Shown here one piece after another: positions 1-10,588 of a stretch of 64,000 nt of DNA. The notes beneath the pieces are model-generated. The model was not told where the DNA came from and made no database searches. It saw nothing but the letters and a program-made list of their open reading frames with translations. Position 1 is the stretch's first letter, and the number at the start of each line of letters is the position of its first letter. The stretch is taken from assembly GCF_035590735.1 (NCBI RefSeq), contig NZ_CP141595.1, positions 1,583,001 through 1,647,000 on the forward strand, in the 5' to 3' direction. The stretch is from Rossellomorea aquimaris (GTDB lineage: Bacteria > Bacillota > Bacilli > Bacillales > Bacillaceae_B). The position numbers and the translations under genes are program-made.

Positions 1-512
1 AAATGCTCGATGATGGGAGGATAACCGATTCTCAAGGAAGGACCGTTGATTGTAAGAACACGGTGATCATCATGACCTCTAACATCGGATCCTCCCATCT
101 TCTTGAACGGAATAAGGGTGAAGAGGAAATTGATTTAGAAACAAAGAACCTGGTCATGAGTCAGCTTCGTTCCTCTTTCAGACCCGAGTTCCTTAACCGG
201 GTCGACGACATTATTCTCTTTAAACCATTGAGCATTGAGAATATAAAAGGGATCATCGATAAGCTGGTGGAAGACTTGCAAAACCGAGTGGAAGAACAGC
301 ATATATCATTGTCATTAACGGAAAGTGCAAAAGAATTTATGGCACAGGAAGCCTTTGATCCGGTTTATGGTGCACGCCCTTTAAAAAGGTACCTGCAGAG
401 AGAAATAGAAACCAAACTGGCAAGAGAACTGATAGCAGGAAACATCAGGTCAAACGAAACCATCACCATCGATAGAGGGGAGAATGGTTTATCTATCATT
501 AAGGATAAATAA
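1..512 (+). CDS. clpB: ATP-dependent disaggregase ClpB, C-terminal part (5' truncated by window)
   Basis: Only the last ~170 residues are present; the gene enters from before base 1. ClpB is a cytosolic hexameric AAA+ disaggregase that works with DnaK on aggregated proteins. Seen here: the end of the second AAA+ module with LDDGR..DSQGR, the sensor-1 stretch IIMTSNIGS, the arginine-finger region RPEFLNRVD, and the sensor-2 [10 protein letters not shown] of the C-terminal small domain. The TSNIGS and DSQGRTVD wording fits ClpB better than ClpC or ClpE, but the diagnostic middle domain lies outside the window. It stops at 510-512 directly before a bidirectional terminator shared with yjzD. Confidence 0.85.
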   Translation, partial: MLDDGRITDSQGRTVDCKNTVIIMTSNIGSSHLLERNKGEEEIDLETKNLVMSQLRSSFRPEFLNRVDDIILFKPLSIENIKGIIDKLVEDLQNRVEEQHISLSLTESAKEFMAQEAFDPVYGARPLKRYLQREIETKLARELIAGNIRSNETITIDRGENGLSIIKDK

Positions 513-513
513 A

Positions 514-542
514 AAAAGCAGCCGGATTTGGCTGCTTTTTTT
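514..542. terminator. Bidirectional Rho-independent terminator, clpB / yjzD
   Basis: Inverted repeat GCAGCC (518-523) and GGCTGC (530-535) flanked by A-run and T-run, so it can stop transcription from both converging genes. Confidence 0.85.
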
Positions 543-723
543 AATGCTTTTCGACTGGCTCGTTTGGTATAACAAGCGTGATAAGGAATACTAGTATCGT
601 TACACAAACCGATATAATCAATCCTGTTTCAAAGTGAAAAGCAGTTCCATTCATTGAACTTACAACGTAAGTTAACATTTCAGTCAGAGCAAATGCCCAG
701 AAAAACATCCAGAAAAATCTCAC
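541..723 (-). CDS. yjzD: YjzD-like small membrane protein (DUF2929)
   Basis: A 60-residue protein with two predicted membrane helices (about residues 3-20 and 30-52) separated by a short polar loop. Length, two-helix layout and position next to yjaU match B. subtilis YjzD, a DUF2929 protein of unknown function. It converges on clpB and its stop codon lies in the shared terminator. No enzymatic motif is visible. Confidence 0.75.
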   Translation of the reverse strand: MRFFWMFFWAFALTEMLTYVVSSMNGTAFHFETGLIISVCVTILVFLITLVIPNEPVEKH

Positions 724-995
724 GTCAAGTCACCTCATTCCTATGTAATCAACTAATACATTATTAGAGTGTTCTAACCAATTTCAATCTTTTTTATCTT
801 ACCACAGCTTTATGAATTAATAAATGACTAATCTGTGAAATGTAACCCTTATCATTTCACATTAAAAATTTTTTGGGGGTAATATGTATTTTGACTAAAT
901 TTGCAAATATCAGGGGTTCTTTGGGCTATCTCCCTTACCAATGTTGTCTCCTTACATAAACTATAATGACTTACTATGTAAAAGGAGAAATTCTA

Positions 996-1739
996 ATGTA
1001 TCAGCGATTGTTTCAATTAGAGCAAGAGTGGTGCATGATTCATTATCCTGAACGCCCAAATGGATTCGCTGTAATGGTAATAGGAGATTCCCATCACTAT
1101 GTAGACGATAAGAGCAGCTTTTGGGTTCAACATGAGGCACGTTACAAGTGGATTCAAGAACTGACCGCCAAAGGATACATTGTGTATTATAGTAATCTTT
1201 ACGGAGCGAATTGGGGTAGCAATCAAGCCGTGCAGTTAGCCAAACGACTTTATCAGCATGTAAAACGAAATGAAATCATTAATGGAAAGATTCATATATT
1301 GGCAGAAGGCATGGGGGCTTTGGTATTGAAGAACCTCTATCCGAAAATGGAGCAGGATATTAGAAGTGCTGTTATGCTTGCGCCTTGCGTGTCTTTATAT
1401 GATCATCTCGAACAAGAGAAGGAACAGAAATTCTTTTATAAAAAGGTAATAAAAGAACTTGCACACACGTTTCGATTGAAAGAGGAGGAGTGCGAATCCT
1501 TCATTTCTCAACAATCGAAGGACTACGAAGTATTTAAAAACATCTCGATTCCCCTTTACATTGTTCAATCAACGACTCTTAATCGTTATAAAAACCAATT
1601 TACTCTCATAAAAGATATATATACGGAGCGTTTAGAAAAAGGTACATCAACCGATTTATTCTTTGTACTCCCTGAAAAACGTGCTTCTCTGGGAAGGAAG
1701 TTTGCTTCATATTTTTCTTTACATGAGAAAGAGTTATAA
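996..1739 (+). CDS. yjaU: YjaU-like alpha/beta-hydrolase-fold protein
   Basis: The start is set at the ATG at 996, which follows a good AAAGGAG site; an upstream in-frame ATG at 966 has none. The 247-residue protein looks like an alpha/beta hydrolase: an early strand with GDSHHY and a strand-turn-helix at about residue 107-115 reading ILAEGMGAL. The classical nucleophile elbow is GxSxG; here the central position is Gly, so the usual serine is missing and hydrolase activity is doubtful. Placement before yjaV and med matches B. subtilis yjaU. A TATAAT at 962-967 may be its -10 box. The function is not known. Confidence 0.65.
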   Translation: MYQRLFQLEQEWCMIHYPERPNGFAVMVIGDSHHYVDDKSSFWVQHEARYKWIQELTAKGYIVYYSNLYGANWGSNQAVQLAKRLYQHVKRNEIINGKIHILAEGMGALVLKNLYPKMEQDIRSAVMLAPCVSLYDHLEQEKEQKFFYKKVIKELAHTFRLKEEECESFISQQSKDYEVFKNISIPLYIVQSTTLNRYKNQFTLIKDIYTERLEKGTSTDLFFVLPEKRASLGRKFASYFSLHEKEL

Positions 1740-1761
1740 CAAACACATTGGAGTGATTGAC

Positions 1762-2478
1762 TTGAATCATGCATTCGTTTTTGCCGCTCAACAGTTTTTG
1801 GGATTTGAGCTTTGTGATGCGCTTCTTGAGAGTGGATGGACCGTAACGGCAGTGGATGAAAATAAAAAAACAGAGGATAAGTGGTTAGGAATTGGGAGGA
1901 ACTCAAACATTCAATATGTTCCTTATGGAGACTGGGATAAGGAAATACAATCAGGATGCAGCGTGTTCCTTCCATACTATGATCAGGTGAGAGAGAATAA
2001 AGTAAGTTATTTGTCAGAAGTAGAAGGGCTGTTGTCAAAAATTGAACAACCCCTCTCCATCATTCGAATCTATTCCAATCTGGACAGGAATCAAAAACGC
2101 CAAGAAGGTACCGTATTCTACCTTCCCACTCTGTATGGAATTCACCAGCCAACAGAATTTCTGTTCGCTCAACTATTAAATGGAGAAGACGGTGACTCTC
2201 CTTACATTGATGATCCGAGTGGAGCGATCTATGTAAAGGACGCTGCCCGATCTATCATAAAGCATTCATCCAATACAGAAGAAATATATAAGGTAAAAGC
2301 TCTTTCAGATCAAAGCTGGAATGAAGCATTATCGTACGTAACGAAGAAGTCTATTTCTCCCGTCAGAAAGGATGTTGAACCAAGTGGAAAAGATCTTATT
2401 GTCAAGCCGTCCAAGTCTCATGAATCGGTCATCAAAGAACAATTAAGAGGGATTCATTTGCATGAAATTCAGGAATAA
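1762..2478 (+). CDS. yjaV: YjaV-like NAD(P)-binding / epimerase-like protein
   Basis: The reading frame extends upstream into yjaU, but the best start is the TTG at 1762, with GGAG at 1750-1753 eight bases ahead. This gives 238 residues and no overlap with yjaU. The N-terminus (AAQQFLGFELCDALLESGWTV) looks like the helix after the first strand of a Rossmann fold in extended SDR/epimerase proteins, though a clean GxxGxxG is not visible. The later part has YIDDPSGAIYVKDAARSI, like the VxVxDxA region of epimerases. Position between yjaU and med matches B. subtilis yjaV. The substrate is unknown. Confidence 0.65.
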   Translation: MNHAFVFAAQQFLGFELCDALLESGWTVTAVDENKKTEDKWLGIGRNSNIQYVPYGDWDKEIQSGCSVFLPYYDQVRENKVSYLSEVEGLLSKIEQPLSIIRIYSNLDRNQKRQEGTVFYLPTLYGIHQPTEFLFAQLLNGEDGDSPYIDDPSGAIYVKDAARSIIKHSSNTEEIYKVKALSDQSWNEALSYVTKKSISPVRKDVEPSGKDLIVKPSKSHESVIKEQLRGIHLHEIQE

Positions 2479-2591
2479 AAAACTTTTTCTTTCCTTGTGG
2501 ATAGGGATGAGGGTAAAATAAATATGATGTAATAATTTTCTATTGATTCTTTTTTATAGATGCTGCACGGGCTTTAAAGGAGTTGCTGCAC

Positions 2592-3560
2592 ATGAGTAAG
2601 AAGTTTTACACCATTTTCTTGATGGTATTCGTTATTGGAATAAGTGGTTGTTCAGCGGGAGACAGTGCTGAAATAGAAAAAGTCGGTTTACTGGTTCCGG
2701 AAACCGTAAGCGATGGGGTATGGGGAACAAAAGGTTACAAAGGATTATTGAAAATTCAATCCGATTACAATGCAGACGTTTTCTATAAAGAGAGTATAAA
2801 GAATGATACATCAATTAAACAAGCGGTAAAAGAGTATAATGATGATGAAGTTACATTAGTGTTTGGCCACGGAAGTGAATATTCCGGGGTATTTAACACC
2901 CTTTCCGGTGATTATCCCAACATGCATTTTGTAAGCTTTAATGGGGATGCCACAGAAGAGAATACCACAAGTCTACAGTTCAAGGGCTATGCAATGGGCT
3001 TCTTCGGAGGCATGACAGCAGCCTATCAATCCAATTCGAATAAAGTCGGGGTGATTGCTGCTTTTGAATGGCAGCCCGAGGTTCAAGGTTTTATAGATGG
3101 AGTGAAATACCAAGATAGTGAAACGGAGCTCATTGTCGAGTACACCAATCACTGGAGTGATCAAGATATTGCCTTTGAAAAGCTGGAGGGATTAATGAAT
3201 CAACGTGTCGATGTTGTATATCCTGCAGGTGACGGCTATAATGTAGCTGTAATCGAAAAGCTGAAGGAAAAGGGTCTCTTTGCCATTGGCTATGTCTCGG
3301 ATCAATCTGATTTAGGGGAATCCACGGTTTTAACGAGTACTGTGCAGCATGCTGATAAGCTGTATAGTATAGTTGCGGAAAGATTCGCGAATGACGAACT
3401 GGATTCTGGCAACCTCGAATTTGATTTTGAAGATGGGGTCATTTCCATGGGTAAATATAGTCCCATCATTCCAGAAGAATTTCAAGCTGAGATGAAGCAA
3501 CATGTTCAAGCCTACATCGAAACAGGCAAATTGCCGAACGGAAAGGAATCGAAGCAATGA
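2592..3560 (+). CDS. med: Med, BMP-family lipoprotein acting as positive regulator of comK
   Basis: Start ATG 2592 is chosen because AAAGGAG ends nine bases upstream; the TTG at 2583 would abut it. The protein has a lipoprotein signal with lipobox ISGC near residue 20, then a BMP/Med-type periplasmic-binding fold (EIEKVGLLVPETVSDGVWGTKG..., VTLVFGHGSEYSGV..., VGVIAAFEWQPEVQGF). In B. subtilis Med is needed for full comK expression in competence. It is coupled to comZ by an ATGA overlap, as in B. subtilis. Whether it binds a nucleoside-like ligand cannot be told from sequence. Confidence 0.88.
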   Translation: MSKKFYTIFLMVFVIGISGCSAGDSAEIEKVGLLVPETVSDGVWGTKGYKGLLKIQSDYNADVFYKESIKNDTSIKQAVKEYNDDEVTLVFGHGSEYSGVFNTLSGDYPNMHFVSFNGDATEENTTSLQFKGYAMGFFGGMTAAYQSNSNKVGVIAAFEWQPEVQGFIDGVKYQDSETELIVEYTNHWSDQDIAFEKLEGLMNQRVDVVYPAGDGYNVAVIEKLKEKGLFAIGYVSDQSDLGESTVLTSTVQHADKLYSIVAERFANDELDSGNLEFDFEDGVISMGKYSPIIPEEFQAEMKQHVQAYIETGKLPNGKESKQ

Positions 3561-3745
3561 ATCAAGACAAAACGATGGAATTCATGCAGATTGCCATGAA
3601 GTACTTCCCACAAGCAAAAGAGCAACTGGATCAAGCGGGTGTAGAGTTCACTCCCGAAATGCTGCAGCCATTCATGACGCTATTTACACAAGTCATGAGT
3701 GAAGCCTATGAATTAGGCAAACAGGATGCCTTACATAAAGAGTAA
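3557..3745 (+). CDS. comZ: ComZ, competence regulator
   Basis: A 62-residue acidic helical protein whose ATG overlaps the med stop codon (ATGA). Length, sequence (FMQIAMKYFPQAKEQL..AGVEF) and position after med match ComZ, reported in B. subtilis as a negative effector of the late competence operon comG. No DNA-binding motif is obvious. A strong terminator follows directly, so med-comZ ends here. Confidence 0.88.
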   Translation: MNQDKTMEFMQIAMKYFPQAKEQLDQAGVEFTPEMLQPFMTLFTQVMSEAYELGKQDALHKE

Positions 3746-3754
3746 GTGTACAGT

Positions 3755-3794
3755 AAAACGGTTCATTGAATTTTTCAATGAACCGTTTTTTTAT
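3755..3794 (+). terminator. Rho-independent terminator after med-comZ
   Basis: Long perfect hairpin with arms AACGGTTCATTGAA / TTCAATGAACCGTT followed by a T-run. Confidence 0.9.
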
Positions 3795-3879
3795 TGGCTA
3801 TTTTTGTAAACATTGTGATTTTGTATAACTTCCAAAAAGTGAATTTTTGTTTTGGATGAGTGGTAGTGTGAAAACATTG

Positions 3880-3990
3880 ACCGTTCCTTTCCGCGGGGAG
3901 GAAGTCGAGCCTCCTCGGGCTTTGCCCTGTGGGGTCTCGACCTTTCCTCTATTTCCCGCAGGAGTCAAGTGCCTTCCGCTACAATCCACT
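3880..3990 (+). repeat. Dispersed repeat family A, copy 1
   Basis: GC-rich non-coding segment with CTTTCCGCGGGG at its start, GTCGAGCCTCCTCGG / GGGGTCTCGAC in the middle and CCCGCAGGAGTC..GTGCCTTCCGCT at its end. It can fold into a long imperfect hairpin. A second copy lies at 36850-37101 and a 3' remnant at 28064-28090. Open frames across it on both strands are by-products of the repeat. The class resembles intergenic repeats scattered through Bacillus genomes. Confidence 0.75.
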
Positions 3991-4205
3991 ATGTGCTATT
4001 ACATTGTGAATGCTATAAGTATAGATACTCAAACACAAAAATGCTCCTTTTGTGGCCATTTTGAGCGTTGTTCCTAAAATAAACTATCAAGTAGATCATT
4101 GAACTATCATTCAAATAAATGAATCAAACAATGCTCCAACGGTAAAAAACTTCTTGTAAAGAGAGCGATAGTCCGTTTTCTCCAGATAGTTTTTGTTACT
4201 TTTAA

Positions 4206-4372
4206 GCTCTGTCACGAAATTTTCTTATAGATGGTGTGGGGAACTGCGTAGACTCTGGCGGATTTTGGTCGTGCCGAGACCCCGTTCGGCTAAGCTGAGG
4301 AGCTCGGCCGAACGCTAGCTGCAAGCGAAGCAGTTCCCCTCACCATCCAGCACATACTGATTGGACAGAGCC
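4206..4372 (+). repeat. Palindromic element family B, copy 1 (167 bp, MITE-like)
   Basis: Bounded by GCTCTGTCA (4206-4214) and TGGACAGAGC (4362-4371), an almost perfect terminal inverted repeat. Inside, GGGGAACTGC pairs with GCAGTTCCCC and GTTCGGCTAAGC with the later GCTCGGCCGAAC. Copies of the same length and ends lie at 37246-37412 (same orientation) and 44206-44373 (inverted). There is no coding capacity and no clear target duplication. Confidence 0.8.
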
Positions 4373-4416
4373 GGAGCAGATCTTTTGTTAAAAAGCTCTT
4401 TGTAAAAAGAGACTTT

Positions 4417-4632
4417 TTATTTTATATTCCATTGCTTTAATAATGGACTGATTTTCTTATAGAGTGGTTTTAAGTCATCGATGGAATTCATCATGGAATG
4501 AATTCCATCGAGTAATGATCCTTCTTCATTGCTGCCTTCAAGCTTCTCCAGAGAAGGAGCCTCTTCTTTTTTACGGGTCCTTCCTCCGTACATCATCCTA
4601 TCAAATGGATGCAGCTTCTTTTCTTCAGACAT
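4417..4632 (-). CDS. Small hydrophilic protein at the yjzB position
   Basis: A 71-residue charged protein (start MSEEKKLHPFDRMMYGG) preceded on the minus strand by a very strong AGGAGGTGAG site, so it is probably real. It has no signal peptide or membrane segment. The C-terminal half (LLDGIHSMMNSIDDLKPLYKKISPLL) could form an amphipathic helix. It lies between comZ and fabH like B. subtilis yjzB, but I cannot confirm homology. The PFDRMMYGG start recalls small Bacillus spore-associated proteins of the VrrA/YqfQ sort; that is only an impression. Confidence 0.6.
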   Translation of the reverse strand: MSEEKKLHPFDRMMYGGRTRKKEEAPSLEKLEGSNEEGSLLDGIHSMMNSIDDLKPLYKKISPLLKQWNIK

Positions 4633-4753
4633 ATTCTCACCTCCTCTACCTACTATGTAACCTATGAAAAGGAGGGTTGTACGAGTATAGTCAAACGCGT
4701 AGAAGAAAGGGAAAAGAAAAAATAATTGCAGAAAGTAGAAATCTTCGATAAAA

Positions 4754-4770
4754 TTAGTACCAAGTCATAA
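4754..4770 (+). promoter_or_regulatory. FapR-like operator upstream of fabH
   Basis: A 17-bp site starting TTAGTACC that matches about 13 of 17 positions of the FapR palindrome (TTAGTACC..GTACTAA type). It lies 64 bases before the fabH start. FapR represses fatty acid and phospholipid synthesis genes and is released by malonyl-CoA or malonyl-ACP. It is weaker than the near-perfect site at fabI. Confidence 0.5.
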
Positions 4771-4833
4771 CAATTGATAATAAACTTAAGTATAAAAGAA
4801 AAAATATAAAATAAGAAAGTAGGGAATGCCAGT

Positions 4834-5766
4834 ATGAATACAGGAATTATTGGAATTGGGCGTTACCTTCCTGAGAAAATCGTAACCAATGCGGATCTTG
4901 AGAAAATGGTGGATACATCTGACGAATGGATTCGTACGAGAACGGGCATTGAAGAGCGAAGAATAGCAGATAATGAAACAGACACATCAGACATGGCGTA
5001 CGAAGCAGCAAAAACGGCCATTGCGGATGCAAATATTTCAGCAGAAGAAATTGATCTGATCCTTGTGGCTACAGTGACACCTGATCAGCCATTTCCATCT
5101 GTGGCTTGCTTACTTCAAGAAAGATTAGGTGCAAAAAAAGCAGCGGCGATGGATATAAGTGCAGCATGTGCCGGATTTATGTATGGTATGATTACGGCAA
5201 AACAGTTTATCGATAATGGTGCGTATAAGCATGTACTCGTTGTAGGAGTTGAAAAGTTATCCAAAGTCACGGATTGGGATGACCGGAATACAGCTGTTCT
5301 GTTCGGGGACGCAGCGGGTGCAGCGGTACTTGGGCCAGTGCCGGATGACAAGGGAATACTTGCCTTTGAATTAGGTGCAGACGGATCGGGTGCAAAGCAT
5401 TTGTATCAGGAAGAAAACATCATCATGAACGGACGCGAAGTTTTTAAATTTGCCGTTCGTCAAATGGGTGAATCGAGCGTAAATGTTATTGAAAAAGCAG
5501 GTTTAAAGAAAGAAGATGTTGATTTCTTAATTCCTCACCAAGCCAATATCCGGATTATGGAAGCAGCAAGACAACGATTGGAATTGCCGATTGAGAAGAT
5601 GTCTAAAACTGTAAATAAATACGGTAATACTTCAGCAGCTTCTATTCCTGTTTCATTAGTGGAAGATTTAGAAGCAGGAAGAGTGAAAGAAAACGATGTA
5701 GTCGTAATGGTAGGATTCGGCGGCGGTTTAACCTGGGGCGCTATCATCATGCGCTGGGGCAAATAA
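4834..5766 (+). CDS. fabH: Beta-ketoacyl-ACP synthase III FabH
   Basis: FabH condenses acyl-CoA with malonyl-ACP to start fatty acid synthesis; in Bacillus it favours branched primers. The protein is 310 residues, the family length. The catalytic triad is visible: Cys112 in SAACAGF, His in PHQANIRI, and Asn in [12 protein letters not shown]. The C-terminal [10 protein letters not shown] is typical. It is followed 44 bases later by fabF, as in the B. subtilis fabHA-fabF operon. The FapR-like site upstream suggests lipid-dependent control. Confidence 0.95.
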   Translation: MNTGIIGIGRYLPEKIVTNADLEKMVDTSDEWIRTRTGIEERRIADNETDTSDMAYEAAKTAIADANISAEEIDLILVATVTPDQPFPSVACLLQERLGAKKAAAMDISAACAGFMYGMITAKQFIDNGAYKHVLVVGVEKLSKVTDWDDRNTAVLFGDAAGAAVLGPVPDDKGILAFELGADGSGAKHLYQEENIIMNGREVFKFAVRQMGESSVNVIEKAGLKKEDVDFLIPHQANIRIMEAARQRLELPIEKMSKTVNKYGNTSAASIPVSLVEDLEAGRVKENDVVVMVGFGGGLTWGAIIMRWGK

Positions 5767-5810
5767 ATAGAACTCTCTTCTATAACTTGCAGACAAAGGA
5801 GATGGAATAA

Positions 5811-7055
5811 ATGAACAAGAAACGTGTAGTTGTAACAGGATTGGGAAGTGTCAACCCGTTAGGAAATGATGTTGAATCAACGTGGGCAAATATTTTAGCA
5901 GGGAAAACGGGTGTAGGTCCGTTAACGCGCTTAAATGCAGACGATTATCCTGCCAAAGTGGCAGCAGAATTGAAAGATTTCAATATCGAGGATTTCGGTG
6001 TGGAGAGAAAAGAAGCGAGAAAAATGGATCGCTTCACTCATTATGCGATTGCAGCATCGTTAATGGCTGTCAAAGATTCCAAGCTAGACATTACAGACGA
6101 AAACGCTCACCGCGTCGGCGTGTGGATTGGTTCGGGTATCGGCGGAATGGAAACGTTTGAACAGCAATATGAAACCTTCCAAAAGCGTGGATATCGAAGA
6201 GTAAGTCCATTCTTCGTCCCAATGATCATTCCTGATATGGCTGCTGGACAAGTTTCCATCATGCTGGGAGCGAAGGGCTTTAATTCTTGTACAGTCACTG
6301 CATGTGCGACAGGAACAAACTCGATTGGAGATGCATTTAAAGTCATCCAGCGGGGAGACGCGGATGTCATGGTTTCAGGTGGGGCAGAAGCACCGATTAC
6401 CAAGATGTCAGTAGCGGGCTTCTGTGCAAATACAGCTCTATCAACGAATACAGATCCTGAAAAAGCTTCAAGACCATTCGATGCAAACCGTGACGGATTT
6501 GTCATGGGAGAAGGAGCCGGAGTCGTTGTTCTGGAAGAACTTGAGCATGCACTGAAACGCGGAGCACCGATCTATGCTGAAATCGTAGGCTATGGTTGTA
6601 CGGGAGATGCGTATCATATCACGGCACCTGCACCGGCTGGAGAAGGTGGAGCGAGAGCAATGAAAATGGCCTTGGAAGACGGTGGAGTCCTTCCTGAGCA
6701 AATGGATTACATCAATGCCCATGGAACAAGCACCCCTTACAATGACAAATACGAAACGATGGCAGTAAAAGAAGTATTTGGGGAGCATGCCTATAAATTA
6801 GCCATGAGCTCAACAAAATCCATGACGGGTCATCTTCTGGGAGCAGCAGGAGGAGTTGAAGCGATTTTCACAGTACTCGCGATGAAAGACAGTGTGTTGC
6901 CTCCAACAATCAATATAGAAACACCGGATCCGGATTGTGATCTTGATTATGTAGCGAACGAAGCTAGAAAACAGGAAGTGAATGTGGCGATGAGTAACTC
7001 ATTAGGTTTTGGTGGCCATAATGCTACGATCGTCTTTAAAAAATATAGCAACTAA
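5811..7055 (+). CDS. fabF: Beta-ketoacyl-ACP synthase II FabF
   Basis: FabF carries out the elongating condensation of fatty acid synthesis. It is a 414-residue thiolase-fold enzyme with Cys in [10 protein letters not shown] (about residue 165), His in [11 protein letters not shown] and His in [11 protein letters not shown], plus the C-terminal GFGGHN. The AAAGGAGA site sits nine bases before the ATG. It is co-transcribed with fabH and ends at a strong terminator, so the two form one operon. Confidence 0.96.
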   Translation: MNKKRVVVTGLGSVNPLGNDVESTWANILAGKTGVGPLTRLNADDYPAKVAAELKDFNIEDFGVERKEARKMDRFTHYAIAASLMAVKDSKLDITDENAHRVGVWIGSGIGGMETFEQQYETFQKRGYRRVSPFFVPMIIPDMAAGQVSIMLGAKGFNSCTVTACATGTNSIGDAFKVIQRGDADVMVSGGAEAPITKMSVAGFCANTALSTNTDPEKASRPFDANRDGFVMGEGAGVVVLEELEHALKRGAPIYAEIVGYGCTGDAYHITAPAPAGEGGARAMKMALEDGGVLPEQMDYINAHGTSTPYNDKYETMAVKEVFGEHAYKLAMSSTKSMTGHLLGAAGGVEAIFTVLAMKDSVLPPTINIETPDPDCDLDYVANEARKQEVNVAMSNSLGFGGHNATIVFKKYSN

Positions 7056-7061
7056 TATAAG

Positions 7062-7101
7062 AACGAGTCTGTTAACAAGCGTTAGCAGGCTCGTTTTTTT
7101 G
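7062..7101 (+). terminator. Rho-independent terminator after fabF
   Basis: Hairpin AACGAGTCTGTTAAC / GTTAGCAGGCTCGTT followed by seven T. Confidence 0.88.
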
Positions 7102-7153
7102 TTGTGAACCCTCTTCCCTTTACATATACATGATAAAAAGCCAGGAAAGAGGG

Positions 7154-7921
7154 ATGAAGGTGACCGTTGCTCCTACTGATGTATGGCTTGAAGACTCCAT
7201 TCATAAGCCTTTAGAGCTTTTAAAGAATACAATAAACGGAAAAGACGATCAAAAATCGTTTTATCAATACCTGATGAGGCATGGAATGTACAAATCATCA
7301 CATCATGCCGAAGATATTTTCGAAAAGATGAAAGAACATAACATATGGGAACAGTTTTCCCTTTTTGAAAAAAAGTATAAACGAAAATGGAATGGCCCCA
7401 ATGTTCCGATTTACTTATTTCCCGTGCAGGAAAAGAGAGGTATGTTCCAATCGTCAATGAAAAAGTCAGGTGTATGCTTTAAAAACGAGATTTTCTTTTT
7501 TATAACAGATCAGGAAGATACGAAAGAGTACGAAGCTCTCTTCGTTCATGAATACCATCACTGTGTCAGAATGAAATTACTAAACAAAAAAGACACACAA
7601 TATACCTTATTGGATTCAATCATTTTTGAAGGACTGGCAGAACATGCCGTTAAAGAGTACTGTGGAGAAAAATACTCAGCTTCCTGGACAAAGGCATATG
7701 AAGAGAAAGATATGTCACGTTATTACGAGAAATGGATTCAGCCGAATTTGGATATAACAAGAAGCAGTCCCCTTCACGATCACTTACTTCTTGGTAAGAA
7801 ATCGTATCCTAACATGCTGGGTTATGCTGCTGGTTATTACCTGGTTGAAAATTATTTGAAGAAGAAGCATGCAACTACCATACCCCTGATAGGGAAAGCA
7901 TCATCAACTTTTTTACCATAG
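7154..7921 (+). CDS. yjaZ: YjaZ-like zinc metalloprotease (DUF2268)
   Basis: ATG 7154 is preferred because AGGAAAGAGGG precedes it; ATG 7130 lacks a site. The protein is 255 residues with no signal peptide. The zinc motif HExxH is seen as VHEYHH in the middle, followed by a helix containing FEGLAEHAVKEYCGE that could supply the third ligand. DUF2268 proteins are putative zinc proteases. Location after fabF matches B. subtilis yjaZ. The substrate is unknown. Confidence 0.82.
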   Translation: MKVTVAPTDVWLEDSIHKPLELLKNTINGKDDQKSFYQYLMRHGMYKSSHHAEDIFEKMKEHNIWEQFSLFEKKYKRKWNGPNVPIYLFPVQEKRGMFQSSMKKSGVCFKNEIFFFITDQEDTKEYEALFVHEYHHCVRMKLLNKKDTQYTLLDSIIFEGLAEHAVKEYCGEKYSASWTKAYEEKDMSRYYEKWIQPNLDITRSSPLHDHLLLGKKSYPNMLGYAAGYYLVENYLKKKHATTIPLIGKASSTFLP

Positions 7922-8076
7922 GAAAATGGGGGATCAAATCAGTCAGGTATTTTTCTGAATAGCAGGCAGGTGATGAAAATAGGAGCTTAATTTCGTCATA
8001 TCTTCCATTTACCCTCATAAACTATAGTAAGAATGGACGAGCTAAATCTCTAAATGCGAGGATAGAGGCGGAAGGT

Positions 8077-8298
8077 ATGGTGTTTCGAATGTTTGTATTG
8101 TTTATCGGGTTTGGACTGGCTGTTTCAGGAGGAGTGAGTTTAATTATTTATTTAAATCTTCTCACCACCGGAATGACTTTTTCAGACTATATTCTTTTCG
8201 TATCCACCCGAGTGGAATGCTATTTATTTCTCTTAGGGATTCTCATCATCACGCTCTCGATCTATATCCCCCGAAGGAAAAATAATCACTATCTATAA
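8077..8298 (+). CDS. Small two-helix membrane protein, unknown
   Basis: 73 residues with two hydrophobic stretches (about residues 4-28 and 47-65) and a positively charged tail PRRKNN, predicting both ends on the cytosolic side. GAGG at 8064 is about nine bases before the ATG. It stands alone between yjaZ and yjbA, where B. subtilis carries the app operon. I do not recognise the family. Confidence 0.55.
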   Translation: MVFRMFVLFIGFGLAVSGGVSLIIYLNLLTTGMTFSDYILFVSTRVECYLFLLGILIITLSIYIPRRKNNHYL

Positions 8299-8382
8299 AA
8301 CCCTTGTTGAATAGGAATAAATTTACACCGATTTGCCTATACTGATTGACAAATAAGATTGTAGCAAAGCGAGGGGTCAATC

Positions 8383-9132
8383 ATGTTATATCTTCATGAT
8401 GTATGGGTAAATTGGTTCGAAGGCGAAGAAAATGGCTACAATGTCTGTCATTTTCACGAATGGAGAAAAGAGGACGTTATTGAGTTATTGGATCAAGTTC
8501 CTCTCATTAAAGTGGACACTGTTCTATTTCATTACATCGAGAATGATTTATCAGAGTTACCTCAACAACTGCTTAATAATGTCTATCAAAAAGCTTACTT
8601 ACGAAAAAACCATGAACGAATTCAACTGGATTATTGCTTCATTGTCACAGATGGTACAGGAATACTCGCAGTGGATACGATTGGGTATACCGTTCCAATC
8701 AGAAAAAGCAGGCTGATTCCAAGACAGGAACAGCTCGTCTATGAAATGGTAGAAAGTCATGAAACGATGCAATATGCCATTCAGCCTGATGCTAAGAGAG
8801 AGGATTCCCATCACATTCTCTCACCAAGTCCTTATATGATGAGTGGTCTGACAAGAAAAGAAAGACAGTTGAAACAATTATTATTTATGGCCCTGGATCA
8901 GCTTCACAGCTCGAACAATACGGCCGAAATTCGCTACTGGTACACCGAGTGGGCTCCACAGCGATACCGTACCATCCAGGAATTGGACTTTGAAGAAATT
9001 TGGCAAATGTTATACGAAGAAACGCAGTTTGGCTGGTCGGATAAGCACTTGACCCTCTGCGAGAACTTAATTAAAGGACAACCCTTCTTTGAAAAATTAT
9101 GGGAAGTGGAAAATCGTCCTAAGGTAAATTGA
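8383..9132 (+). CDS. yjbA: YjbA, UPF0736 family protein
   Basis: A 249-residue soluble protein, the usual UPF0736 length, beginning [20 protein letters not shown], which is characteristic of YjbA. The family is restricted to Bacilli and has no known function. The start has a GCGAGGGG site. It lies directly upstream of convergent trpS, as in B. subtilis, and ends at its own terminator. Confidence 0.85.
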   Translation: MLYLHDVWVNWFEGEENGYNVCHFHEWRKEDVIELLDQVPLIKVDTVLFHYIENDLSELPQQLLNNVYQKAYLRKNHERIQLDYCFIVTDGTGILAVDTIGYTVPIRKSRLIPRQEQLVYEMVESHETMQYAIQPDAKREDSHHILSPSPYMMSGLTRKERQLKQLLFMALDQLHSSNNTAEIRYWYTEWAPQRYRTIQELDFEEIWQMLYEETQFGWSDKHLTLCENLIKGQPFFEKLWEVENRPKVN

Positions 9133-9141
9133 TAGGTGGAT

Positions 9142-9180
9142 GAAAACCTCAAGTCTGTAATGGGCTTGGGTTTTTTTGTT
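9142..9180 (+). terminator. Terminator after yjbA
   Basis: Hairpin AACCTCAAGTC / GGCTTGGGTT followed by a T-run. Confidence 0.7.
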
Positions 9181-9212
9181 TAGGATTATAGGGGGAGGCG
9201 ATGATGATCAGT

Positions 9213-9256
9213 TCAAAAAAAGCCCAGAGCCTCATACTGTAAGCTCTGAGCAACAA
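9213..9256 (-). terminator. Terminator after trpS
   Basis: On the minus strand, CAGAGC and GCTCTG arms are followed by GGGC and seven T. Confidence 0.7.
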
Positions 9257-9258
9257 TG

Positions 9259-10550
<1,292 letters not shown>

Positions 10551-10588
10551 ATTATATATTTTTATTATATGAAAAATAAAAGTGTAAT

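Noticed and set aside
3798..4077. Open frames on both strands over 60-75 codons
   Set aside because: They lie within repeat A, have no ribosome site, and are by-products of GC-rich palindromic DNA.
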